Positions 1 through 9,093 of a stretch of 38,220 nucleotides of DNA are shown one piece after another; positions within the stretch are counted from its first letter, which is position 1, and each line of letters starts with the position of its first letter. The stretch covers positions 108,269 to 146,488 of the forward strand of contig NW_014577312.1 of the NCBI RefSeq assembly GCF_000485595.1, in the 5' to 3' direction. The position numbers and the translations under genes were made by a program. Origin of the DNA: Priapulus caudatus (lineage: Eukaryota; Priapulida; Priapulimorpha; Priapulimorphida; Priapulidae). The notes beneath the pieces were generated by a model that ran no database searches, was not told the origin of the DNA, and was given only the letters and a program-made list of their open reading frames with translations.

Positions 1-17
1 GGAAAAAATGGAAAATA

Positions 18-318
18 GACAATGTACTCTCTCACCTTAGCGACAATGTACTCTCTCACCTTAGCGACAATGTACTCTCTCACCTTAGCGACAATGTACT
101 CTCTCACCGTAGCGACAATGTACTCTCTCACCTTAGCAACAATGTACTCTCTCACCTTAGCGACAACGTACTCTCTCACCTTAGCGACAATGTACTCTCT
201 CACCGTAGCGACAATGTACTCTCTCACCTTAGCAACAATGTACTCTCTCACCTTAGCGACAATGTACTCTCTCACCTTAGCGACAACGTACTCTCTCACC
301 TTAGCGACAATGTACTCT
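18..318 (-). repeat. 24-bp tandem array copying the exon 8 splice donor of PSMD3
   Basis: Twelve full 24-bp units start at 25, 49, 73 and so on to 289, with partial units at both ends. Read on the gene strand, each unit begins with the donor GTGAGA and ends with the last exon codons, so it encodes EYIVAKVR in frame with exon 8 and contains no stop. The junction AAG|GTGAGA recurs with last exonic bases at 300, 276, 252, 228, 204, 180, 156, 132, 108, 84, 60 and 36. Units ending at 204 and 108 have ACG in place of AAG. Variant spacing of 96 bp for two markers and 120 bp for a third suggests a higher-order repeat of 4-5 units. The array ends at about position 18 in intron-like sequence. Confidence 0.93.
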
Positions 319-3300
319 GCGTCCTGTGGACTGTCCACCTGCAGCTTTTGGGCAATGTCGGCGAGGGATATGCGCGAGTACGACACGTTGATCATGCGCA
401 CGCCCGTCTTGATGACGTTGTGACGCAGACGCACGATTAGCGTGTACGTGTCGTCCGCCTGGAACTGCGCGCTGAAGTTACACAGCACCTCATTGAAGCG
501 GGACAGGTCGCCCGCTCTCACAGCTGGAAAATCGCAAATAACAAATCACAAATCACAAGGAATTAATCTTCTTGATCACCCTGATATCCTTGTTAGCAGC
601 AACTCGTTTAAGCGAGACAGGTCGCCCGCTCTCACAGCTGGAAAATCAAAAATCAAAAATAGCAAATCAAAAATCAAAAATCACAAGGAATTACAAGTCC
701 TGGTAACCTTGTTAGCAGTCAGTACTTCAGCTATTTGGGAAACAAACCACAAGGAATTAAACTTCCCAATCATCATCCATCCTCATTAGCTGTAAGCACT
801 GTCAGCTATATGGGAAAAAATCATAACTAATTAAACTTCCTGATCATCCCCTGTAGGAATAACTATTGTCAGCTGCTTGGAGGAAAGCATAAAACGTTAA
901 CCTTCCTGCTCACCCTCCATCCCAAGTAGAAATAACTTTAAAAGTCAACAATCGCAAGCACTTGGTGATGCTACATGGAAAATTTATTCTCCGAATGGGT
1001 ATCGTGATCATTCGAAAACATTTCATTAAATTTAGATATACAGACAGCCAATATAATAAATGTAACATGAAATTTGTATTCGAGGTACAGGTAACCGTTT
1101 TAAATGTGTTGCAGACACCAGCAAAGAATCATTTCGTCAGCATTTGTTGTTCTACCAATCTATACTAGTCTCCTTTTAGACTAATGCACAAACTAACATT
1201 GCCTAAAGTATATGTCAAATACTCAAGAATTTGTACTTATTTGCAAGAAGATTACCATTCAGGTTTATTTCCTGACTGATAAAAAACTGCCTTCAGCACA
1301 ATAACATATCTGCTTTAACACATACCCTGTGTGAGTTGGAAGTATGGCTGCAAAGTCTTTCGAAGCATTGTCTCTCTGAATACAGCCCGGTCTGGGATGT
1401 CACCCAAAAGTAGCTCCACTGTGATAGCCAGCTTGTGAACCTATAAAACACGTCACATGTCAAATCTTACCCACAACGGCTAAAACGTGATGCATCGGAT
1501 AAAAAATACTCCAGTGGCCTTGATAAATGATAGTTTTAAAATAATGATTTCAAACATATACTTAAAACAAAGCAAACCAGATTTCACATAAGAATACTAG
1601 ACTCACCGTCTGCTTGAATCCTGCAGCAGCATTTGTTGTAGGAGCCTTTCTAACCGCCTGTAGAAGATTCTTGTGTGCTTCTGAGTATTCGAGCTGTGTT
1701 GCCTTGATGCGACCTATAACATCCACCATGATTAGTGAATTCGTTCGTCAAAATGCTAATAAAGTGTACAGATTGTTGCGAATTTTTACAGACCCCATAA
1801 TGTGTCATAATTTCAATACTCTATAAGATAAGAAGTCCCCTGTCTTGTTACTAACATATTAGGCAGGTGCACCTGACGTTTCACTCAACGTTTCACTCAA
1901 GAGCAGCAGATTACTAGCCAGACATAAAACTTAACCCATCCAGTATATCAGTGAAACATATCTCGTTTGCAAAATGCAGAACTATAATGAATTTCCAATT
2001 CTGGTTCCAAGTGGCGTATCAGATCTCATTAACGATGTCGTTTCGGTACATGTCACAGGGTTCAGTTTACGGCGTGGGGTTTCTCAAATTATCCCAACAG
2101 AAAATGTAACAATGAAGTTCTACAGTAGGCATCACCTCAAACTAATCAGGATGCAGTGCTTTAGGCAACCACCAACACTAATCAAGGAGCTAAATATAAC
2201 AAGGAGAGGAAGCGAATTGGCTGTGTGCTTTTCGCCTCAAGGGCGCCATCTATGGACCATAATCAGCTGAAACGGCTGTGCCGACCGAACACAGAGACAA
2301 TAGAACACTAATCTGTTCTAGGGTTACTGCCGAACCCAAATTTGGGCCAGATATGGCGTCGCTTCCTCTCCTTGTTATATTTAGCTCCTTGACACTAATG
2401 ACCAGGGCGGGAATGCTCACCTAAGTAGTAGAGATACCTCGCCCACTCGTTGTTGTTCGCATTCTCGGGAAACGTGGACTTTGAGACGAGTTTGTCGGCT
2501 TGATCGTACAGCTTGTAGTGAAGGTAGTTACGCAACAGCAGGTTCAGCAGACATGACACTCCCTCATCATCGTGACGCAGCGTCGATGTACGCAAGCGCG
2601 CGTGCAGGAAACTACAACAACACCCAGGGTTAACGCGAGTCCGGAGTCAAATACTCCCCGATTTACTGTCGGACTCCCTGATTTTACATATGCAGGAGTC
2701 CGTGCGACTCCCTGAAAATTCTGCTATACTAACTAGTTCGTTCCAGGGCACGGCCTCCTTATTATTCCCACGCGGAATTACCGTATTTTTTCAGCAAATG
2801 TCCAAAGAAAATTTGGCAGACGTGCAACCGCATGAATCTTCAAAATAATCACATGCGTTATTATTAATATCTTTAGTTTTGAACTTCAGACTGCGGACTC
2901 CCTCATTTTGCCGCGGACTCCCTCTTTTTGAGGGCAGGGACTCCGTTGGACTCCCTTGCACAAAAGTTAATTTCTACCCCTGACATCAGTGCGATGAACA
3001 AGGACCCAGTTTTGAAAAGTGTGCTGCATCAAAATTAATTTCGTTTTTGACAATCAGCTTCAGGCCATGATCCACAATAGCTTTCAAAGGCAATTACCAT
3101 TAATAATTTAATCCACCTTATTAATGTTTTAACTTAGCAATTCATATTTCTACTACTTATGTACATCGATAATCACAATTATATGCTTTAAAATTCTTGC
3201 ATTGCCACCCAAGTTTAACATATTGCATGTTAAGATAGTATACTGTGTTTAATCCCTCTCTACACATATAATAAAACCAAGTTATGTACTTTTTAATGAC

Positions 3301-6300
3301 AGTGGAACCTCGATTTTATGCGCCCCGATTTATCACGAATTCGGATATAACGCGATGAGTCATTGGACCCCGTTTTTTGCACTCATATTTAACCACGTAT
3401 ATATATAACCCCGATTTAGCGCTTCCCCGCTTTTGTCGCGATGATATTTTATGTACCACAACCATCGCGTTATAACAGGGCTACACTGTATTTACCTTCT
3501 GATTGTACTGAGCTGCCCAGTCAACTCATGTGCACGGGAGTAATAAAAGAAGCACTTGGCTGCAAGTGAATCCAGTGTCCTTCTGTTATACGATACAACC
3601 TTCTCTGTCAATGAGGTTGAGCACTTTACAGCCTAAAACAACAAATCATGGACCATAATTAATAAATCCCACAACTGCAAAACCAAAGGCTGACGAATAA
3701 GAACCAGAGTAAAATTCACCAAGTTGAGCAATTTAACTAGTTTTACTCATGAATAACAGTTTTCCACTAAATTTCTGTCACTTGACGATTCTGAGCTCTG
3801 CATAACCATCGCTCATGATTCTTGTTGATTGCCAAATAAATTGTGTTTGTGTACGTACCATTACCATTACAGACTACATAATTTATACTGCATACATATA
3901 CCATATTTGCAGTTTCGTTAATTAACTGAATTCTTTTTATCGTAACTTGAAAGTTACAAGAGCGTCTAGGATCTTGCAGTAGTAAGAAAAATTGTTGCAA
4001 GGATTTTCCATTCTCATAACTTTGCGATGTTTCTGTCAATGGTCTACGAGAGAAAAAGTTCATATTAAGACTTTAAAAATTAATTTTGTTTCTGACAATG
4101 AGCTGCAGGCCATAATGCACAACAGCTTTCAAAGGCAGTTGTCATTACTAATTTAATCCACGTACCTAGTGTTTAGCTTACCAATTCATATTTCTTGCCA
4201 TCTATCAAATACACTAAAACAAGCAGGTGTATGTAAACTTCAACCTCTGGGAGTAGTGGTTGCGACCTTATACTCTTGGGTCTCAGTGGTGCCACAGGAC
4301 CATCTGCTTCCATAGGCTGAAACAGATATATACATATAGGGTGATCAGAATTATTACAGACATATAAATAACTGAAGACATGCAACTTATTTTATACAAA
4401 CACAAGCTATATTACTCATGAGACAAAAGAAAGAAATAATAAATACAAGTAATAAATTAAGAACAAGAAAGAAACTGAATTGTCTAAATACAAAACCATC
4501 GGCTGTCATTGGTATGAAATTATTTCGATTCGATTATTGATATTTTTGTTTTCGATATTTCGATCTGATTCGATCCGATTCGATTTACTATGTAATAAAA
4601 CATGATGTAGCAAAAGAAACTTTAGCAAAATATTCCGACACATGACTTCTCTTTCCTTTCCTGGACCTGAATGAAAAAACGAATCAGGCAGGAATATGAA
4701 ATCTCAAAAAGATTTCTAGTGTATGAAGTATGTATATATATATATAATAAAAAAGATCGTGTGTAGTGACGGAAACGATATTGTGCAGGGGTCGAAATTA
4801 GCGGTACCCCGATATCCGCGGGATAGTAGATTTTTGTGTTGGATGCCAGATTTCCAAAGCTTGGTATCCCGCTTCGATAGTAATATACAAAATCGTCAAA
4901 ATAGGGATAGTGGTTGTTGAGTTATCAACTTTATACGGCAGCGCATCTGAGCGAGTGCGCGCGATCTGAACAGGCTCAGGCACCCTGATTCTCATCGGTC
5001 TCGCTGCTAGCATGATGTATCCATTAGGAACCAAACTGAAAAGGCTGTTACTACGCCACACTAGCATTATACAGCGGGCATAGTATAAGCGTATAAACTA
5101 TAAAGCGTGGCGGATGATAAAGCTATGTCTCCACACATGCGGCACGACACAGCAAAACGCAGCACTGTTGTGCTGAAAAAAAATACATTGTGATATCGCG
5201 CATTGTGTTCACTCCTGGGTCATGGGGGGGGGGGTTGCAGGTCAGCGATAGTGATGGTATACATTGTATCAAGAGCATATAAAGAAGGAGAGCATACAAC
5301 GGTGAAATGCTGAAACCATGTTGCAGTATTAGTCGAATTAATAAACTTTCCCCATTTTATTTTGACGATTCTTTGCAGTATTATTGATCAGCTGTCCTAC
5401 CTTGCTAATATAAAACAAACCGCTTGTCCCTATGATGCCCCTACGCTGAGATAATGAGCGGTGAAAATCTGGTATTTTCGCCGAAAACCGACTTGAGATC
5501 AGTCAATACTGCGACTGTCTCTCGTTCTGGCGATAGCTTCAGGAAACCTCGCGTGTTTCCGTCATTCATTGACAATAAAATTTATTTTCCTTCTACTATC
5601 TTTTCATGCATTTCCAGTCATTTACGCAGCTATTACTCCACGAAAACGTCTTGTTATTTATCGCAATGGTGATGGCCCGCCCTGGCCTACGCTGGATGTA
5701 GTAACGCTGTAGTAATAACGTATCGAGTCAGCGCTACACAGCGGCGACTGGAAGCAACATACAGTGCACAATACGAGAGACAGTCGCAGTACTAACTGAT
5801 CTGGAATCGGTTTTCGGCAAAAATACCAGATTTTCCCTGCTCATTATCTCAGCGTAGAGGCATCGTAGGGACATGCGGTTTGTTTTATATTAACAAGGTA
5901 GAACAGCTGATCAATAATACTGCAAACAATCGTCAAAATAAAACGGGAAAAGTTTATTAATTCGACTAATACTGCAACATGGTTTCAGCATTTCACTGTT
6001 GTACACTCTCCTTCTTTATACGCTCTTGCTTGTATCAAGCAAGCCAGACAATACGTCTAGACATGTACGTTTCAGCGTATTGTGCAGGCCTGGCCGTATG
6101 TAAAATGGACGTGAGCTCGCTGGCGTAAAGATGTACCAACTCTTTATTTTTATATACTGTATCGGATCGCTATTTTTCGTTTTATTTCGATATCGATAAC
6201 GGACGCAAATCCATCGCGATTCATCGATGAGGTGGGTATCGATGACAGCCCTAAAAAATATCATTAACATAAAATGTGAAATACCTCTTCAATGAAAGCC

Positions 6301-6757
6301 AATAACATATCCTTCATTTCCGAAGTCGGAGGAAAGAATCCTATGATCACACGTCGCAAAACATTATGGTTTAATCTTCGGCGAGTAGGAAGCAGAGCTC
6401 GGATGACACGAAGAACAAACCTGGGCTCTTTTGTATTGACACCCTTTTCAATCACTTTTGCGTGCTCTTTAATATCTAAAATGTGTACATATAAACAGAC
6501 AACATTAACATTTCTGAAATTCTAGTTACGAAGCTAAGAACGGATTAATACGATGGAACAATTTACAATGGTGTCAGCTTATAAGATACATATGAAGAGT
6601 ATTCAGTTTATTAACGCGTTAAATAGATAATTTTACCTTCGACTGTCAACAAATCTGGATCTCTTTTTGTCTCGGTCTCTGAACCTTCCTTTTCTGTAAC
6701 AGTAGGAGGGCTACTTGCGTCCTTCATTTCTACGTCGGCTTTAGTGTCTTTAGCCAT
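300..6757 (-). CDS. PSMD3: 26S proteasome non-ATPase regulatory subunit 3 (Rpn3), eight exons, 3' partial
   Basis: This is a lid subunit of the 19S regulatory particle, a scaffold protein of helical repeats followed by a C-terminal PCI domain. Coding exons in transcript order are 6757-6637, 6475-6285, 4316-4182, 3632-3496, 2611-2421, 1713-1607, 1440-1326 and 523-300. All have GT-AG borders, compatible phases and an unbroken frame, giving 407 codons. Diagnostic stretches are [22 protein letters not shown] (exon 2, split here as KEPRFVLR and RRRLNH), [18 protein letters not shown] (exon 3), [12 protein letters not shown] (exon 4), [11 protein letters not shown] and [11 protein letters not shown] (exon 5), [15 protein letters not shown] (exon 7) and the PCI core [12 protein letters not shown] with [15 protein letters not shown] (exon 8). 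The start [13 protein letters not shown] resembles the variable acidic N terminus of the family. Human PSMD3 has about 530 residues, so roughly 100-130 C-terminal residues (after EYIVAK) lie left of the window. No frameshift is seen in the eight exons. Family assignment is by recognised motif similarity; splice sites were placed by eye. Confidence 0.95.
505..920 (-). repeat. Degenerate tandem repeats at the acceptor side of PSMD3 exon 8 (intron 7)
   Basis: The first bases of exon 8 and its acceptor (about 501-535) recur almost exactly at about 611-648, including the GACAGGTCGCCCGCTCTC core and the AG acceptor context. More diverged units follow. Each carries a CAGCT(N)TGG-like block near 727, 802 and 870, and an AAGGAATTA or AATTAAACTTCC block near 559, 689, 755, 830 and 898. 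Spacing shrinks from about 116 to about 68 bp. The second copy is a potential decoy acceptor. The AAATCAAAAATC stretches are short internal repeats. Confidence 0.75.
2182..2392. mobile_element. MITE-like element in PSMD3 intron 5
   Basis: Near-perfect 33-34 bp terminal inverted repeats begin TCAAGGAGCTAAATATAACA (left arm 2182-2215, right arm 2359-2392). The 211-bp element has no coding capacity. The hexamer CACTAA flanks both ends directly (2176-2181 and 2393-2398), consistent with a 6-bp target-site duplication. It ends about 28 bp from the splice donor of exon 5. I cannot assign the superfamily. Confidence 0.82.
2624..2983. mobile_element. Possible degenerate element rich in GGACTCCCT motifs, PSMD3 intron 4
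   Basis: The repeated motif GGACTCCCT with T-rich spacers lies near 2640-2720 and 2890-2965. The two ends are imperfectly inverted: left CAGGGTTAACGCGAGTCC, right (reversed) CAGGGGTAGAAATTAAC followed by a GAGTCC block. A similar end, CAGGGGTCGAAATTAGC, occurs at about 4785-4801, suggesting a dispersed family. No target duplication was found, so boundaries are approximate. Confidence 0.4.
3032..3152 (-). repeat. Diverged copy of the exon 3/intron 3 junction of PSMD3
   Basis: This stretch matches 4075-4195 over about 120 bp. Shared blocks are TTGACAATCAGCT / CTGACAATGAGCT, AGCTTTCAAAGGCA, TAATTTAATCCAC and AATTCATATTTCT. The 4075-4195 copy includes the real 3' end and donor of exon 3; in the 3032-3152 copy the donor region reads ACTTAGCAATTC and is no longer a canonical donor. 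It appears to be a remnant of an old internal duplication. Confidence 0.65.
3300..3488. mobile_element. Possible pogo/Tigger-like non-autonomous element, PSMD3 intron 4
   Basis: The left end CAGTGGAACCTCGATTTTAT and right end TATAACAGGGCTACACTG resemble the terminal CAGTG...CACTG and the 'AACCTCGATT / GTTATAAC' subterminal sequences common in small pogo-type elements. Internal GATTTA and CGCGAT/CGCGTTATAAC blocks are in inverted orientation. The right end is followed by TA and lies 8 bp from the exon 4 donor. Terminal repeats are imperfect, so the assignment is tentative. Confidence 0.4.
3767..4063 (-). other. Open reading frame of 98 codons inside PSMD3 intron 3, unrecognised
   Basis: This is an uninterrupted minus-strand frame (begins [14 protein letters not shown], ends QNRQVTEI) entirely within intron 3. 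I recognise no domain, and it is not similar to Rpn3. It may be chance or a degraded insertion. It is listed only because it fills much of the intron. Confidence 0.12.
4501..6251. mobile_element. Possible hAT-like non-autonomous element with nested insertions, PSMD3 intron 2
   Basis: The ends are short inverted repeats: left GGCTGTCATTGGTAT (4501) and right (reversed) GGGCTGTCATCGATAC (to 6251). Both have subterminal runs of CGATT/CGATAT motifs at 4528-4582 and 6175-6240. The 1.75-kb interior carries a second repeat start at about 4785 and a complete foldback element (5274-6029). No matching 8-bp flanks were found, so the two ends may instead be two separate fragments. Confidence 0.35.
5274..6029. 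mobile_element. Foldback element with ~255-bp inverted arms, PSMD3 intron 2
   Basis: The left arm (about 5270-5524) is the near-complete inverted match of the right arm (about 5774-6028), with scattered substitutions and short indels. Matching landmarks are TATAAAGAAGGAGAG, TGCTGAAACCATGTTGCAGT, GATCAGCTGT and GCGACTGTCTCTCG. The loop is about 250 bp. TTGTATCAAG is found on both sides (5264-5273 and 6030-6039), an apparent 9-10 bp target duplication. Long arms with 9-10 bp duplications are typical of Mutator-like foldback MITEs. No transposase is present. Confidence 0.8.
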
Positions 6758-7096
6758 CTTTAGTATTTATATAATTAAGGAGTAATTGTTTCCACTAACA
6801 ATAGTAGTAATGCCCTAAAAATTACACAAAACCATGAGTCGATGCTTTCTATTTATCAAATATGTCGGGCTTAGCAGGAACGCACATACAAACCGGAACT
6901 GATGTCTATTGGTTTATAACAATTTACGTTGAATATATGCAAAATTTAGTACACTATACAGTGAATTAAATTTTCCTATTTTAATTATTTGTGATAGGGT
7001 GCTTAGATAAATGCTTTAATATGTAAACGTATAACATTTTATTATATTATTTATTAGCCAATCAGGTAGCTACCAGTTAAGTCGTCGTCAACAAAC
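6758..7096. promoter_or_regulatory. Putative bidirectional promoter between PSMD3 and a divergent first exon
   Basis: The start codons of PSMD3 (6757, minus) and the plus-strand exon (7097) are 339 bp apart and divergent. A CCAAT motif is readable on the minus strand at 6908-6912 and on the plus strand at 7058-7062. No clear TATA box sits at a fitting distance; AT-rich runs near 6960-7050 are unspecific. The role is inferred from spacing and motifs only. Confidence 0.5.
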
Positions 7097-7180
7097 ATGG
7101 AAGAGGCTAATGTTCACTCAACTCCTGGGAAATCCCGAAAAACTGTTCTACAAAGGAAAGCCAGCCGTGCCAAAGAAAAG
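7097..7180 (+). CDS. First coding exon of an unidentified gene divergent from PSMD3
   Basis: An ATG in strong context (ACAAACATGG, A at -3, G at +4) opens 28 codons that begin MEEANVHSTPGKSR and end SRAKEK, then a good donor AAG|GTAACG at 7181. The exon ends in phase 0. The peptide is basic and probably disordered, as expected for the N terminus of a nuclear protein, but I do not recognise the family. The ORF is shorter than the usual cut-offs. Support comes from the Kozak context, the donor and the head-to-head position next to PSMD3. Downstream exons could not be found before the duplicated region, so the gene may have a long intron or be broken by assembly problems. Confidence 0.5.
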
Positions 7181-8394
7181 GTAACGGTGTTAAAATGATT
7201 ATTAGTGTATATTCCATGATTTATTTTACTTATTTTTGACGGAAACTCTGCCTAAAAATGGCAAAATCGATTTTGCTTTCTTCGCACCGCCGACCCGTGT
7301 AACCTGCTGATGGGTTGCCTGCAGTGCAGACACCGCCCCGATACCAGCAAGTAGTTGCTAAGCCTAATCTGCTGGTGTTACTCCTCAATATTACATAGTT
7401 ACCCATAGATCCCACTGCCTGCTCGTAAAATATAATATGCCCTGTGTGTTTATTTTGTTAATTGAAGTTGATGTCGTTTTATTCGTTAATTACATTGGTT
7501 GTGGAAAATTGGAAATATCGATCACTAACTGTAGAGTAAAGTCTAGAATGTGTTGTAGTATCAAGCATTCTATCAACTTTGTAAATTTGTTGCTTTAAAA
7601 TAATGATAATTTATTAGTAGTAGTATTGTTATGCGAGTAACCTGTATTTATCGGCTTAACAGGATTCCCCCCCCCCCTCCCTCCCTCCACCGACTTAAAA
7701 CATTAAAACACCCAAAAGCACCTTTGTCAAACTTGCCTTAGTCAAGCGGATGTGCGTTCATCTGATTCTTACCCATGTGGATTTCCGGGCCACCCCCCAT
7801 GTATTTCATTCTAGATGCTGAAATGGTGCCGCCCATGCAACACCAACAGAACAAATAACAATAAATCACTATCTATAGGCGTTCGGTAAGGGAACTCCTC
7901 AAGGTCAAATGTTTTACAAGCTGGCTATTCAGTTATTAACGAAGGCTATCAGCTATTAAACAAAGTTTAAGTATTCCAGAATCTAGCTGGTAGTTATTAT
8001 ATGAATTTTAAGGCGGCCCAAACAGTCTCATGTGCACACGTCAGTGTAAAAAATAACTTCCAATTCATGATTTATGCTTTTGTGCCATTAAATTAAACGT
8101 GTTGATAACTTAGTATGTAAAATGTAATATTAAGCTTTCAATAACGGCATTAGCTTTCATGCAAAAATCACGAAATCTGTTGAATCTACTTTTGTAAAAT
8201 TGAGTAAAACTTTCAGATTTATCACTCATGTAACTATAACATTATTTTTAAACGTGATGCTTTTTGTATAAAGGTTCTGCTAATGTTTACAATGTACATG
8301 TGTTTTATTCAACTTCAGTTCTGTATACAGACTGAGCCACATGGTGGCTCGTTTGGTATATTTTCCGTAGTTCAGTGCCCGGTATATTGAGTCT
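7181..8394. other. Presumed intron or intergenic sequence, no gene supported
   Basis: The stretch is AT-rich with a C-rich run at about 7670-7690. A minus-strand frame at 7230-7415 contains an EGF-like string (CWYRGGVC ... GYTGRRC) but lacks the middle cysteines and splice sites. A short hairpin (GAGCCAC/GTGGCTC) lies at 8334-8350. Nothing else is recognised. Confidence 0.5.
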
Positions 8395-8832
8395 TGTTCC
8401 TGTCACGTTATTCTAATGATCACCAGGACACGTTCTCGCTGTGTGCCCTGTAGAACTGTTAGTACCTGTCAGTTTTATGTGTCAGATGGATAAATAGACC
8501 AGAGTAGGACATAGGACATAGGTAGGAAATAGGTGGGAGTAGTTACTAGTCAGGCGTATGCATTGGCTAAGCTATAATATTATTGTTCCAGTTTGCCTTA
8601 CTTGTTTCGTAATGCTGTCTTAATTGGCCGCACAGTATTGTGCCATTCAAATATATATGATTGCGCTGACATTGTAAGTGAGAAGGTAGTGAGTTTAATT
8701 GGTTGTGTGTTTCTCTAATCATCAGCCTGTATTTGTGTATATCCGTTTTTTCAAGTAGTACTTTGGTTACTAGACCATGTCAGTGCTATTCGTCTTGATT
8801 AATTCCCCATATATGCACGCATAGGCGATTAT

Positions 8833-9093
8833 GTGTACTACTATTGTTTGCTAGCACTCAATCATCACATTTGCCTACTACACCGGCTCTGTGCCTTGCT
8901 ACCCAGCGATTTTGCGTGCTGCCGGAAATTATACAGGGATGTGTCATCCCTCACGGCCCGAGGCTTTCAGGCAGCGGGCAATCTAGCTGCAGTTTTGGAC
9001 ACATTAGAGATGAGTAAACCTGTTTCTCTGCTGGAATGTCAGCCAGGTGGGGGTGGGGGGGGGGTATATTGCCAAGCATCTAATGCTAGATAA
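8833..9093 (+). other. Short open frame, candidate coding fragment, unrecognised
   Basis: The most protein-like part is GFQAAGNLAAVLDTLEMSKP (about 8961-9020), followed by SLLECQP and a G-rich tract. The second copy (16700-16905) carries indels that shift the frame, which could be sequencing error or lack of selection. No family is recognised. Confidence 0.12.

Noticed and set aside
18-318. CRISPR-like direct repeats
   Set aside because: Units are contiguous with no variable spacers, and the host sequence is an animal gene.
22-423. Plus-strand 133-codon frame with MYSLTLAT repeats
   Set aside because: It is the antisense of the PSMD3 exon 8/donor array; the minus strand encodes the conserved PCI domain.
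5454-5672. Plus-strand 72-codon frame beginning MSGENLVF
   Set aside because: It begins in the left arm of the foldback element and runs into its loop; the inverted arm shows no conserved frame.
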